From: Roseomonas xinghualingensis
Lineage (GTDB): Bacteria; Pseudomonadota; Alphaproteobacteria; Acetobacterales; Acetobacteraceae
Assembly (NCBI RefSeq): GCF_025791835.1
Contig: NZ_JAOXLP010000009.1
Coordinates: forward strand, 88,842-152,841
Direction of reading: 5' to 3'
Length of the DNA stretch: 64,000 nt
The notes beneath the pieces were generated by a model. It was not told the DNA's origin. It ran no database searches and was given only the letters and a program-made list of their open reading frames with translations. The first letter of the stretch is position 1. Every line of letters starts with the position of its first letter. The position numbers and the translations under genes were made by a program. Below are positions 48,609 to 56,986 of the stretch, in pieces.

Positions 48609-49660
48609 GTACTGAGGAGGAGGATCTCGCGGCAGCCTGGGGCGCGTCTCTGGACGAGGAGGCGCCCGCCGGCAGCACCGATGCGGCGCGGGTCCTGAAC
48701 CAGGCGGAGATCGACAGCCTCCTTGGCTTCGACGGTGAGGACACCGACGAGACCAAATCAGGCATAGAGCGGATCATCAGCAGCGGGCTCGTCTCCTATG
48801 AGCGGCTGCCGATGCTGGAGATCGTGTTCGATCGCCTTGTGCGGCTGATGAGCACGACGCTGCGTAACTTCACCTCGGACAATGTCGAGGTGTCGATCGA
48901 CGGCATCACCTCGCTCCGTTTCGGGGACTACCTCAATTCCATCCCGCTGCCGGCGATGATTGCGGTGACCAAGGCGCGTGAGTGGGATAATTACGGGCTC
49001 ATGGTCGTCGATTCCGCGATGATCTACTCGGTGGTGGACGTGTTGCTGGGCGGGCGGCGCGGCACGGCGGCGATGCGGATCGAGGGCCGGCCCTACACCA
49101 CCATTGAGCGGACGCTGGTGGAACGGTTGATCGGCGTGGTGCTGCGGGACGTCTCCGTTGCCTTCGAGCCGCTTTGCCCGGTGGAGTTCCAGTTCGAGCG
49201 CTTGGAGGTGAATCCCCGCTTCGCCGCCATCTCGCGCCTGTCGAACGCCGCGATCCTCGTGAAGCTGAGGGTGGATATGGAGGATCGCGGCGGCCGGATG
49301 GAGCTGTTGCTCCCCTATGCGACCCTTGAGCCGGTGCGCGAGCTGCTGCTGCAGCAGTTCATGGGCGAGAAGTTCGGGCGGGACTCCATCTGGGAGAACC
49401 ATCTGGCGGATGAACTCCGGTACACCGATGTGGCGCTGGACGTGGTGCTGGATGAGCAGCCGCTTCCGCTTTCCACCATCATCAACCTCAAGCCTGGAGA
49501 CAGGCTGACACTGAATGTGGGGCCCGGTGCGCCGGTGCGGCTGCGCTGCGGCGAGGTGCCGCTTTTCGAGGCGGTGCTCGGGCGGCGCGAGAACCGGCTG
49601 GCGGTGCGGATCGAACGCGAGCTGAAGCGGATTGGCGTGGAGGAGGATGCATCGCCATGA
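48605..49660 (+). CDS. fliM: Flagellar motor switch protein FliM
   Basis: FliM is part of the C-ring and binds CheY-P to switch rotation. The 351-residue protein has the N-terminal CheY-binding motif (NQAEIDSLLGF, 33-42), the middle CheC-like domain and the C-terminal SpoA domain with LKPGDRLTLNVGPGAPVRLRCGEVPLFEAVLG. GTG start overlaps fliL (GTGA). Confidence 0.96.
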   Translation: MSTEEEDLAAAWGASLDEEAPAGSTDAARVLNQAEIDSLLGFDGEDTDETKSGIERIISSGLVSYERLPMLEIVFDRLVRLMSTTLRNFTSDNVEVSIDGITSLRFGDYLNSIPLPAMIAVTKAREWDNYGLMVVDSAMIYSVVDVLLGGRRGTAAMRIEGRPYTTIERTLVERLIGVVLRDVSVAFEPLCPVEFQFERLEVNPRFAAISRLSNAAILVKLRVDMEDRGGRMELLLPYATLEPVRELLLQQFMGEKFGRDSIWENHLADELRYTDVALDVVLDEQPLPLSTIINLKPGDRLTLNVGPGAPVRLRCGEVPLFEAVLGRRENRLAVRIERELKRIGVEEDASP

Positions 49661-50064
49661 GCCATGCGGAGTGGATCCTGCAAGGCGCGCTGCTCGCGCT
49701 GCTGGTCGCGGCCTTGCCCTTCGCGGTGAGGCTGGAGCGTGGGCTGGCGGCGCTCCGCCGCGATCGCTCGGCGCTGGCAGACGGCGCGCAGGGATTCGAG
49801 GCAGTGACGCGCGAGGCCCAGTTGGCGCTCTCCGGCTTGAGGGGGGCGCTGGAGACCCAGGCGCGGCAGGTCGCGATGGCAGAGACATTGCGCGAGGATC
49901 TGCGCTTCCTGGTGGAACGTGCGGAAAGGCTTGCTGACCGGTTGGAGGGGCTGGTGCGCCAGGGGCGCCCAGCGGCGTCCCAGCCTGCCGGCACCACGGA
50001 GGAGGCTGTACCGCGTAGCCAGGCGGAACGAGACCTGCTGCAGGCGTTGAGGATGGTGCGGTGA
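49657..50064 (+). CDS. DUF6468 family membrane protein of the flagellar cluster
   Basis: The 135-residue protein of unknown function has one N-terminal membrane helix (about 6-24, ILQGALLALLVAALPFAV) and a long coiled-coil (about 30-105), ending QAERDLLQALRMVR. DUF6468 proteins occur between fliM and motE in alphaproteobacterial flagellar loci. The ATG overlaps the fliM stop and the gene overlaps motE at its 3' end, so it is part of the motor operon. A stator or C-ring accessory role is inference. Confidence 0.8.
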   Translation: MSHAEWILQGALLALLVAALPFAVRLERGLAALRRDRSALADGAQGFEAVTREAQLALSGLRGALETQARQVAMAETLREDLRFLVERAERLADRLEGLVRQGRPAASQPAGTTEEAVPRSQAERDLLQALRMVR

Positions 50065-50696
50065 AGTGGCTGCTCACGCGCCTCCCCCGGCCGAGGCTGT
50101 TGCCGCTGATCCTGGTGTCCTGCGCCGGGCTCGCGTTGGTGAAGGGGGAGGGGCTCTGGCGGCGGCTTCCTGGAGAAGGCCGGATCGTCGCCAGCGCGTC
50201 AGCTTCGGCTCCGCCCGTATCTGCTCCGGCCCGGGGCTCGGCGCAGCAGGCTGTGCCGACCGCTCCGGGGCCAGATCTTGTGGACGAGGCTGAGCGCGCT
50301 TTGCTGGGGCGGCTGCGGGAACGACGGCTGGAGATCGATGCGCGAGAGGCGGCGCTGTCCGCGCGGGAAGCCGTACTCGCCGCGGCGGAACGGCGCCTGA
50401 CCACGCGGCTGGATGAGATGGCGGCGCTGCATGCCCGGCTGGAGGCTGCGGAGCGCGGCCGTGGTGAGCGCGAGGAAGCGGGCTGGCGCGGGCTGGTGAA
50501 GACCTATGAGGCGATGCGGCCGCGCGATGCGGCCGTGGTTTTCAATGATCTGGAAATGCCCGTCCTCGTGCAGATCGTGAACCGCATGCGGGAGGCCAAG
50601 GCCGCCCCGGTGATCGGTGCCATGCGGCCCGACCGGGCACGCAGCCTGACAGCGGAGCTAGCCCGGCTTCGCAGCGCGAACAACCCGGTGGATTGA
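50061..50696 (+). CDS. motE: MotE-like flagellar protein (MotC chaperone family)
   Basis: The 211-residue protein has an N-terminal signal anchor (about 11-27), a Pro/Ala-rich linker, a coiled coil (75-140) and a C-terminal MgtE-N-like helical domain, TYEAMRPRDAAVVFNDLEMPVLVQIVNRM (148-176) and VIGAMRPDRARSLTAELA. This layout is that of MotE, the periplasmic chaperone of MotC in rhizobia. The GTG start overlaps the previous stop (GTGA). Identity as functional MotE is inferred, since no motC is in the window. Confidence 0.78.
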   Translation: MKWLLTRLPRPRLLPLILVSCAGLALVKGEGLWRRLPGEGRIVASASASAPPVSAPARGSAQQAVPTAPGPDLVDEAERALLGRLRERRLEIDAREAALSAREAVLAAAERRLTTRLDEMAALHARLEAAERGRGEREEAGWRGLVKTYEAMRPRDAAVVFNDLEMPVLVQIVNRMREAKAAPVIGAMRPDRARSLTAELARLRSANNPVD

Positions 50697-50708
50697 GAGG
50701 AGAAGCCC

Positions 50709-51095
50709 ATGGCTTTGGACAAGAGCACCAGCGTGCTGATCGTGGATGACTACAAGACGATGCTGCGCATCATCCGGAACCTTCTGAAGCAGTTGGATTT
50801 CAACAATGTCGAGGAGGCGACGGACGGGCAGGAGGCTCTGTCGAAGCTGCGTGCCGGAAATTTTGGCCTGATCATCTCGGACTGGAACATGGAGCCGATG
50901 ACAGGGCTCGACCTGCTGAAGGAGGTGCGGGCGGATGCGCGCCTGAAATCCACGCCCTTCATCATGATCACGGCTGAAAGCAAGACCGAGAATGTGGTGG
51001 CGGCGCGGGCGGCTGGCGTCTCGAACTACATCGTCAAGCCGTTCAATGCCGAGACCCTGCGCGAGAAGATCGAAAAGGTGATGGCCCATGCGTAA
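50709..51095 (+). CDS. cheY: Chemotaxis response regulator CheY
   Basis: CheY-P binds FliM to change flagellar rotation. The 128-residue single receiver domain has Asp13 and Asp14 (IVDDYKTMLR), phospho-acceptor Asp58 (LIISDWNMEPMTG), Thr88 (IMITAES) and Lys110 (IVKPFNAET). The WNMEPMTG form is typical of motor-binding CheY. It overlaps cheZ by eight bases. Confidence 0.95.
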   Translation: MALDKSTSVLIVDDYKTMLRIIRNLLKQLDFNNVEEATDGQEALSKLRAGNFGLIISDWNMEPMTGLDLLKEVRADARLKSTPFIMITAESKTENVVAARAAGVSNYIVKPFNAETLREKIEKVMAHA

Positions 51096-51642
51096 GGTCG
51101 ATCGCGCGGAGATCGCGCTGCAGGTGATGTCTGGCCTCGGTCGGACCGAGGCGGCCCTGCTTCAGGAACTCGAGGCGCTCGGGAGGATGGTTGCCGCCGC
51201 GAAGGAGGAGATCGCGGCGATGCGGGTGGAGAATGTGGATGCCACGCATCTGCCCGCTGCCACAGACGAGCTGGACGAGGTGGTCAGGAGCACGGCCGAC
51301 GCGGCGAACGAGATCCTGGATGCCTGCGAGGCCTTGGAGAGGCTGCAGCCGAGCCTTTCGGGGGCGGCCGCAGAGACGGTGGGGGGCTGCGTGACCCGCA
51401 TCTATGAGGCCTGCGCGTTCCAGGACATCACCGGTCAGCGCATTGGCAAGGTGGTGAATGCGCTGAAGCAGATCGAGCAGCGTGTGCGAGAGACAACGGG
51501 GCGCTATACGCCTTCCTCCACCCTGCCGGCACGCACCGGACCGGCGCATACGGAGGGAGAGCGGCTGGCGAGTGGGCCTCAGCCGGTTGCGGCAGCGTCC
51601 TCCCAGGCGGAGATAGATGCGCTGCTGGCGAGCTTCGACTGA
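51088..51642 (+). CDS. cheZ: CheZ-family CheY-P phosphatase
   Basis: CheZ dephosphorylates CheY-P. The 184-residue helical protein has the active-site motif FQDITGQRI with Asp113 and Gln117 (same DxTGQ spacing as E. coli Asp143/Gln147) and a C-terminal CheY-binding peptide SQAEIDALLASFD, which mirrors the N-terminal peptide of FliM in this operon. CheZ is less usual in alphaproteobacteria than CheY-sink systems. The start overlaps cheY and the end overlaps the next gene (TGATG). Confidence 0.9.
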   Translation: MRKVDRAEIALQVMSGLGRTEAALLQELEALGRMVAAAKEEIAAMRVENVDATHLPAATDELDEVVRSTADAANEILDACEALERLQPSLSGAAAETVGGCVTRIYEACAFQDITGQRIGKVVNALKQIEQRVRETTGRYTPSSTLPARTGPAHTEGERLASGPQPVAAASSQAEIDALLASFD

Positions 51643-54431
51643 TGCGTGGCGCGGCGTTTGGGGCATGCGGTCTGGTCCTTCTCGCGGCGCCGGCGCTGGC
51701 TGAACGGGTCGGGGTGCGGGTGGGGGACCATCCGGGCCACGGGCGCGTCGTGCTCGATCTCGCTGCGCGAGACGTCCCCTATCGGGTGGAGGAGGTGCCA
51801 GGTGGGGTGCGGGTGCGCCTTGGGCCGGATCTTACAGTCGATCTGCCTTCGATCCGCCGGCTGCCCCGCAATGTGCAGGGCTTGAGCGCGGAGGCGGATG
51901 GGCTGCGGATCGCCATGCGGGCGGGATCCCGGCTGCGGCATTACCGCCTCGACAAACGGCTGGTGCTGGATGTGATGGATGGCGGAGCCTCCGCTCCCCG
52001 CCGGGGGGAGGCTCGGGCGGCGCCTGGGCGACGTGCATCCCAGCCGCCATCCCAGCCGCGGACGATGGTCGCCCCTGAGGTGGCCGCTCCAGCCGGGGTT
52101 GCCGCCCCGACAGCCCCCGTTGCGGTTGTCGCCCTGCCGCCTCCGGAGGCAAGCATGGCCCCGGGGCGGCCTCCGATCCAGGCTCAGGCCATGGTGGAGG
52201 CGGCAGCACCAAAGAGTGCCACGCCCCAGGCTGGCTTGGCGCTGCGCGTGGTGGCGGTGGGCGAAGGGCGCGCGCTTGCATTACCTCTGACGGCTGAGAC
52301 AGGGCTCGCGATTCTGCGGCGGGGGGAGTTGCTGCTCGTGGTGCTGGATCGGGCGCATGCGCTGGATGCGACGCCGCTGCGGTCGGATGCGGTCTTTGGC
52401 GGGATGCGTGTCGAGACGCTGCCGGAAGCAACGATCCTGAGCCTGCCGATCGCTGGGCCGAGCGCCCTGCATGCGCGGCGAGAGGGCGACCGCTGGCTTC
52501 TGGAGGCGCAGGCCTCTGCGAGGAGGGAGCGTTCCATTCTGGCGGAGGCGGAGGAGGGGCTGCTGGTGCTGCGGGTCGCCTCGCCGGGGAGGCCAGTACC
52601 TGTGGTGGATCCGGAGACGGGGCTGCCGCTGCTGGTAGGGACGGTGCGGGAGCCAGGGCAGGCGATGGCCGCGCCGCGCAGCCTGCCACAGGTCGATCTT
52701 CTGGCGACGCAGCTGGGTGTCGCGGCCCTGGCACGGGCGGATTCGGCGGCGCTCCGCCGGGCCGGCGACCGCTTCCTGTTGTCGGGCGTCGCGGCCGTAT
52801 CGGCTATGCCGGACATGGCCGATACGGCCGAGATGACGCGGCTGATGGAGTTTCCAGCGCTCGAATTGGCCGCCGGGCTGGAGCGGCTGAAGGCTCAACA
52901 GGGGGGCATTGCGGCAACTCCGCCTCTGGCGCGTCTGCCGCTGCGCCGCGCGGCGGCAGAGGGGTTGCTGGCTTTGGGCCTCGCACAGGAGGCGCAGGCG
53001 ATGATCCGCCTGTCCTTCCAGGAGGATCCCCGCGCTTCATCAGACCCGCGAAGCCTTCTGGTGCATGCGGCGGCTGCGCTGCTGGCGGGGCGCCCCGCGG
53101 AGGCGCAGGGGCTGTCGAGCGCGAGCCTTCCGGCGAGTGATGAGGTCATGCTCTGGCGCGCGGCCCTGGCGGCCTCGGCCGGCGAGGCGGCACCCGGCTT
53201 CGCCGCAACGCTTCCGCTGCTGCTTTCCTATCCGGAGCCGCTCCAGGCGCGGCTTCTTCCCATGGCGGCCAAGGCGTTGATGGCGCAGGACGATCTTCCC
53301 GCTGCCCGGCGCTTGCTGCGGGAGGCTGGGCCACGGCCGGATCTCGCCTTTGCCCGGGCACGTTTGGCAGAGGCCGAGGGGCGCGGAGAGGAAGCGCTTG
53401 CCCTCTACGCCTCTGTGGCGGAGGGGCGGAACCGGTTGGCACGGGCGCAGGCGTTGCGCCGCTCGATCGAGCTGCGGCTCCGGGCCGGAGCGCTGGATCC
53501 AGGCGGAGCGGCGACGGCGCTGGAGGCTGTGCTCTTCGCCTGGCGCGGAGATGGAGAGGAGTTTGCGGCGCGACTGCGGATTGCCGAACTTCGCCTGGAA
53601 GCGGGCGATGGGCGTGCGGCGCTGGAGCTTCTGAGGGAGGCGGGTGAAGTCTTTCCGGATCGCGCAGCGGAGCTTCGCCCCGCCCAGGAAGCGGCCTTGC
53701 TGAAGGCCCTGACCCAGCAGGAACCGATGGCCGCGGCGGCGCTCTCCAAGGTTTATGCGGGGCTGCTGCCACAGGACGGGCGTGGCGCTGAGGCCCTGTC
53801 GCTGCTGGCCCAGCGGCTTGAAGGGATGGAGTTGCCGGATCGCAGCGCGGCCCTCATCCAGCAGGCATTGGCGTTGGCTACGCCGGAGCAACGGCCCATC
53901 CTGGCGGTGCGGCTGGCCTCTTTGCGGCTGGCTGCCGGGGATGCAGCGGCCGCGCAGGCGGCGCTGGATGCGGCGCCGGAGAAGACTGTTGCGCATGGCT
54001 TGCTAATGGCCCAGGCGAAGGCGCGGCTCGGACGAGCCGAGGAAGCCGTGGCATTGCTTCGTGGCCTTGGTGTCGCGGGATTGCCCACGCTGGCGACGCT
54101 TCTGGCGGAGCGGCAGGACTGGTCCGGGGCTTCGGATGCTCTGGCGGCTCTGGCGGCTGCTCAACCGGAGGATCCTGGCACTCCGCGCGAGTTGCTGCGC
54201 TCAGCCGCCTTTGCGGCTCTGGGCGGGGATGCCGGCCGCCTGGCCGCGCTGCGTGCCGCATGGCTGACCCGGATAGGAACGGGGCCGGAAGGAGAGGCCT
54301 TCGGACTGCTTACGGCAGACCCGGTACGTGGCCTTTCCGATCTTCCAAGATTGCAGCGCGAACTGAACCTTTTCCGGGGAATCCCCGATCGGCTGGAGGC
54401 CTTCCGGACTGCGGCTGTAAGTTCAAGATAA
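51642..54431 (+). CDS. Large exported TPR protein with AMIN-like N-terminus, unknown function, in the motor-che operon
   Basis: The 929-residue protein has a signal peptide (about 1-20, ending APALA), an AMIN-like beta domain (about 20-112, GHGRVVLDLAARDVPYRVEEVPGGV), an Ala/Pro-rich linker (113-190), a second beta-rich segment (about 195-300) and a long helical region of TPR-like repeats (about 400-925), for example AEARGRGEEALALY-type units. Its start overlaps the cheZ stop, so it is translated with cheY-cheZ. AMIN domains bind peptidoglycan or surface polymers; together with TPRs this suggests a periplasmic flagellar scaffold. That role is inferred; I recognise no named family. Confidence 0.8.
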   Translation: MRGAAFGACGLVLLAAPALAERVGVRVGDHPGHGRVVLDLAARDVPYRVEEVPGGVRVRLGPDLTVDLPSIRRLPRNVQGLSAEADGLRIAMRAGSRLRHYRLDKRLVLDVMDGGASAPRRGEARAAPGRRASQPPSQPRTMVAPEVAAPAGVAAPTAPVAVVALPPPEASMAPGRPPIQAQAMVEAAAPKSATPQAGLALRVVAVGEGRALALPLTAETGLAILRRGELLLVVLDRAHALDATPLRSDAVFGGMRVETLPEATILSLPIAGPSALHARREGDRWLLEAQASARRERSILAEAEEGLLVLRVASPGRPVPVVDPETGLPLLVGTVREPGQAMAAPRSLPQVDLLATQLGVAALARADSAALRRAGDRFLLSGVAAVSAMPDMADTAEMTRLMEFPALELAAGLERLKAQQGGIAATPPLARLPLRRAAAEGLLALGLAQEAQAMIRLSFQEDPRASSDPRSLLVHAAAALLAGRPAEAQGLSSASLPASDEVMLWRAALAASAGEAAPGFAATLPLLLSYPEPLQARLLPMAAKALMAQDDLPAARRLLREAGPRPDLAFARARLAEAEGRGEEALALYASVAEGRNRLARAQALRRSIELRLRAGALDPGGAATALEAVLFAWRGDGEEFAARLRIAELRLEAGDGRAALELLREAGEVFPDRAAELRPAQEAALLKALTQQEPMAAAALSKVYAGLLPQDGRGAEALSLLAQRLEGMELPDRSAALIQQALALATPEQRPILAVRLASLRLAAGDAAAAQAALDAAPEKTVAHGLLMAQAKARLGRAEEAVALLRGLGVAGLPTLATLLAERQDWSGASDALAALAAAQPEDPGTPRELLRSAAFAALGGDAGRLAALRAAWLTRIGTGPEGEAFGLLTADPVRGLSDLPRLQRELNLFRGIPDRLEAFRTAAVSSR

Positions 54432-54444
54432 GCCACGCGTGGGG

Positions 54445-54468
54445 CGCGGGGGGGAACCGCGTTTTTTT
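54445..54468 (+). terminator. Intrinsic terminator of the fliL-che operon
   Basis: CGCGG and CCGCG pair across a G-rich 7-base loop, followed by seven T, 14 bases after the TPR gene stop. The stem is short but the T-tract is clear. Confidence 0.7.
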
Positions 54469-54590
54469 CGGCAAGATAAAAGCTGATTTCGCTTGCGATG
54501 GGGGGGTGGTTGCCTCATATGCGCCGCCGTTGACCTGATCGAATTCCCGATCGCCCTGGTCATCGCCGGTCGAGGATGGGGGGCCGCCTT

Positions 54591-55037
54591 ATGGACGCTC
54601 TTGTTGCTCCGCTGGGGATGAATTCGGCTGATAGCCCGAGCGAAGCCCTGCACACGGAAGAGACGAAGGACTACTTCGTCGAGAAGAACGGCGTTCGCTT
54701 CGCCGGGACGCACTTGATTATCGATCTGTGGGGGGCGACGAATCTCGATGACCCCGCGCATATCGACGAGGTGCTGCGCGAGGCCGCCATTGAGACGGGG
54801 GCGACGATCCTCCACGGGCATTTCCATCACTTTCAGCCGAATGGCGGAGTGAGCGGCGTGCTGGTGCTGGCCGAGAGCCATGTCTCGATCCACACCTGGC
54901 CGGAGAAGTCCTACGCGGCGTTGGACATTTTCGTCTGCGGGGTCTGCGACCCCTATCTGGCGATCCCGGTGCTGAAGCGCGGCTTCCTGCCGGAGCGCGT
55001 GCAGCTGGCGGAGCACCGCCGCGGCATGCAGGCCTGA
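54591..55037 (+). CDS. speD: S-adenosylmethionine decarboxylase proenzyme
   Basis: SpeD makes decarboxylated SAM, the aminopropyl donor for spermidine. The 148-residue class 1B-type proenzyme self-cleaves to form a pyruvoyl group: Ser99 in AESHVSIHTWPE is the cleavage residue, with His101 and catalytic Cys116 (IFVCGVCDPY) downstream. ATG 54591 (MDALVAPLG) follows a G-rich SD region; a second ATG nine codons later is possible. speE follows after 74 bases, completing the pathway. Confidence 0.95.
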   Translation: MDALVAPLGMNSADSPSEALHTEETKDYFVEKNGVRFAGTHLIIDLWGATNLDDPAHIDEVLREAAIETGATILHGHFHHFQPNGGVSGVLVLAESHVSIHTWPEKSYAALDIFVCGVCDPYLAIPVLKRGFLPERVQLAEHRRGMQA

Positions 55038-55111
55038 CACCAGGTTTTTACGAGACGTGACCGGGGGCGGGCCCTAGGGTCTGCCCCCTTCTTCTTGTCC
55101 GGAGAGTTGCG

Positions 55112-55984
55112 ATGACCACCGATTCCTGGGTCAACGAGACGCTGTATTCCTCCTGGGGGCAGCGCTTCCGCGTTGCGCGCGAGCTGGCACGCGTGAAGTC
55201 CGACTTCCAGGACATCATGATTTTCGAATGCGAGACGCATGGCCGCGTCATGCTGCTCGATGGCGTCGTGCAGATCACCGAGATGGACGAGTTCGTCTAT
55301 CAGGAGATGCTGGCCCATGTGCCGCTGCTTGCACATGGCGATGCCAAGCGTGTGCTGATCATCGGCGCCGGCGACGGTGGCGTGCTGCGGCGCGTGTTGG
55401 AGCACAAGAATGTCGAGAAGGCCGTGATGGTCGAGATCGACGGCGAAGTGATCCGGCTGGCCAAGGAATTCTTGCCCGGCATCGCGGGCGATGCCTGGAA
55501 CGACCCGCGCGCCGAAGTGCTGGTGGCGGATGGCATTGACTATGTGCGCAAGGCGGAAGCAGGCAGCTTCGACGTGGTGATCGTCGACAGCACCGATCCG
55601 ATCGGCGTGGGTGAGGTTCTGTTCACCGACGAGTTCTACGCCAATGCGGCGCGTCTGCTCTCGGATCGCGGGCTGATCGTGAACCAGTGCGGCGTTCCGA
55701 TCATGCAGGCCGAGGAGCTCGCTGAGACCTCCCTGCGCCGCGGCAAGGCCTTTCCGGACATCTGGGCCTATGTGGCGGCGGTGCCGACCTATGTGGGCGG
55801 CTACATGACGCTGGGCTGGGCGGCGAAGGATGCCTCGATGCGCGCCGTGGGCGTGGAGGAAATCCGCGCACGGGCCGAGAAGGCTGGAATCCTGGGCACC
55901 ACCGGCTACTGGACGCCGGAGATCCATGTGGGCAGCTTCCAGCTGCCGCCCTATATCGCGAAGCACCTTCCGAAGAAGGGCTGA
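55112..55984 (+). CDS. speE: Spermidine synthase (polyamine aminopropyltransferase)
   Basis: SpeE transfers the aminopropyl group from decarboxylated SAM to putrescine. The 290-residue protein has the N-terminal beta domain and a Rossmann-like domain with VLIIGAGDGGVLRRVLEH, VMVEIDGEVIRLAKEF and the catalytic-site IVDSTDPIGVGEVLFTDEFY. It forms a pair with speD. The two palindromic repeats begin six bases after its stop. Confidence 0.96.
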   Translation: MTTDSWVNETLYSSWGQRFRVARELARVKSDFQDIMIFECETHGRVMLLDGVVQITEMDEFVYQEMLAHVPLLAHGDAKRVLIIGAGDGGVLRRVLEHKNVEKAVMVEIDGEVIRLAKEFLPGIAGDAWNDPRAEVLVADGIDYVRKAEAGSFDVVIVDSTDPIGVGEVLFTDEFYANAARLLSDRGLIVNQCGVPIMQAEELAETSLRRGKAFPDIWAYVAAVPTYVGGYMTLGWAAKDASMRAVGVEEIRARAEKAGILGTTGYWTPEIHVGSFQLPPYIAKHLPKKG

Positions 55985-55989
55985 GCGGC

Positions 55990-56106
55990 TTCGGCCGCCG
56001 CGTCTTACCGGTTTCCGTGATGGCCGTCGCCGGCTGCGCCTGGGGTGCGTTCCCTGTGGCGCGGCGCCCGGCGATGGATTGGGAACGCGGGAGCGCGGCG
56101 GCCGCA
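55990..56106. repeat. Long palindromic repeat, copy 1
   Basis: A unit of about 117 bases has perfect 11-bp terminal inverted repeats, CGGCCGCCGCG (55992-56002) and CGCGGCGGCCG (56094-56104), and an inner pair GTTTCC/GGGAAC, so the whole unit can fold as one imperfect hairpin. A second, closely similar copy begins 137 bases later. It sits between convergent speE and fliP. Confidence 0.75.
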
Positions 56107-56126
56107 ATCCTTCAACATGCGTCGGT

Positions 56127-56244
56127 TTCGGCCGCCGTGTTCCACCGGTTCCCGTGATGGCCGCTGCCGGCCGCGCCGAGGGCAAGTTCCTCATGGCGCG
56201 GCGTCCGGCGGGCGGATTGGGAACGCGGGGACGCGGCGGCCGCT
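56127..56244. repeat. Long palindromic repeat, copy 2
   Basis: This is the second copy of the unit in direct orientation. Terminal arms are CGGCCGCCGTG (56129-56139) and CGCGGCGGCCG (56232-56242), and the inner pair is GTTCCC/GGGAAC. The changes between copies mostly keep pairing (for example GTTTCC to GTTCCC opposite GGGAAC), which points to selection for structure. It ends about 10 bases before the fliP stop. Confidence 0.75.
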
Positions 56245-56254
56245 TTCATTTTGG

Positions 56255-56986
56255 CTATTGGCCCGAGAAGCCTTGAACGAGGCTCGCGGAGACGAGCCGC
56301 CAGCCATCCACCATCACGAAGAAGATGATCTTGAACGGCAGGGCGACGACGCTCGGCGGCAGCATCATCATGCCGAGTGACATGAGCAGCGACGCTGCCA
56401 CCAGGTCGATGACTAGGAAGGGCAGGAACATCAGGAAGCCGATCTCGAAGCCGCGTTTCAGCTCGCTGACCATGAAGGCGGGGACGAGGGCGCGCCAGGG
56501 CGTCTGATCGGCGCTGGCGGGCGGTGGAAGCTGTGCGAGATCGAGGAAAAGAGCGAGATCTGAATCGCGGGCATTCGCCGCCATGAACTTGCGGAAGGGC
56601 TCCGCGGAGGCGGCGATGCCATCCAACTCCGCCAGCTGGCCGGACAGCATCGGCTGCAGGCCCTGCGTCCAGGAAGCCTCGATCACCGGCTGCATGACGA
56701 AGAAGGTGAGGAAGAGGGCGAGCCCAATCAGTACCGGGTTCGGTGGAATGCCCTGCGCGCCGATGGCGCTGCGCAGCAGGGAGAGAACGATGATGATCCG
56801 TGCGAAGGCCGTCGCCATCACCAGCAGCGAGGGCGCGAGCGAGAGCAGGCCGATGAGCGCGGTGAGCTGAACCAGACGCGCGGTGCTGCCCGATGCGGAG
56901 CCGCCGAGATCGAAGGAGACGGATTGCGCCAGAGCAGCGCCCGGCATCAGGAGGATTGCGGCGATCAGAGCCAGCCGATGAAGCAG
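56255..56986 (-). CDS. fliP: Flagellar type III export protein FliP, probable CTG start
   Basis: FliP is a core subunit of the flagellar export gate (FliPQR). The sequence has the characteristic ARIIIVLSLLRSAIGAQGIPPN and the membrane segments LIGLALFLTFFVMQPVIEASW and IGFLMFLPFLVIDLVAASLLMSLGMMMLPP. A cleavable signal peptide (LHRLALIAAILLMPGAALA) is expected for FliP, but no ATG, GTG or TTG precedes it within a sensible distance; CTG at 56986 gives 243 residues, close to E. coli (245). The first ATG (56947) would cut the signal peptide in half and has no SD. The 5' end overlaps fliO. Confidence 0.9.
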   Translation of the reverse strand: MLHRLALIAAILLMPGAALAQSVSFDLGGSASGSTARLVQLTALIGLLSLAPSLLVMATAFARIIIVLSLLRSAIGAQGIPPNPVLIGLALFLTFFVMQPVIEASWTQGLQPMLSGQLAELDGIAASAEPFRKFMAANARDSDLALFLDLAQLPPPASADQTPWRALVPAFMVSELKRGFEIGFLMFLPFLVIDLVAASLLMSLGMMMLPPSVVALPFKIIFFVMVDGWRLVSASLVQGFSGQ

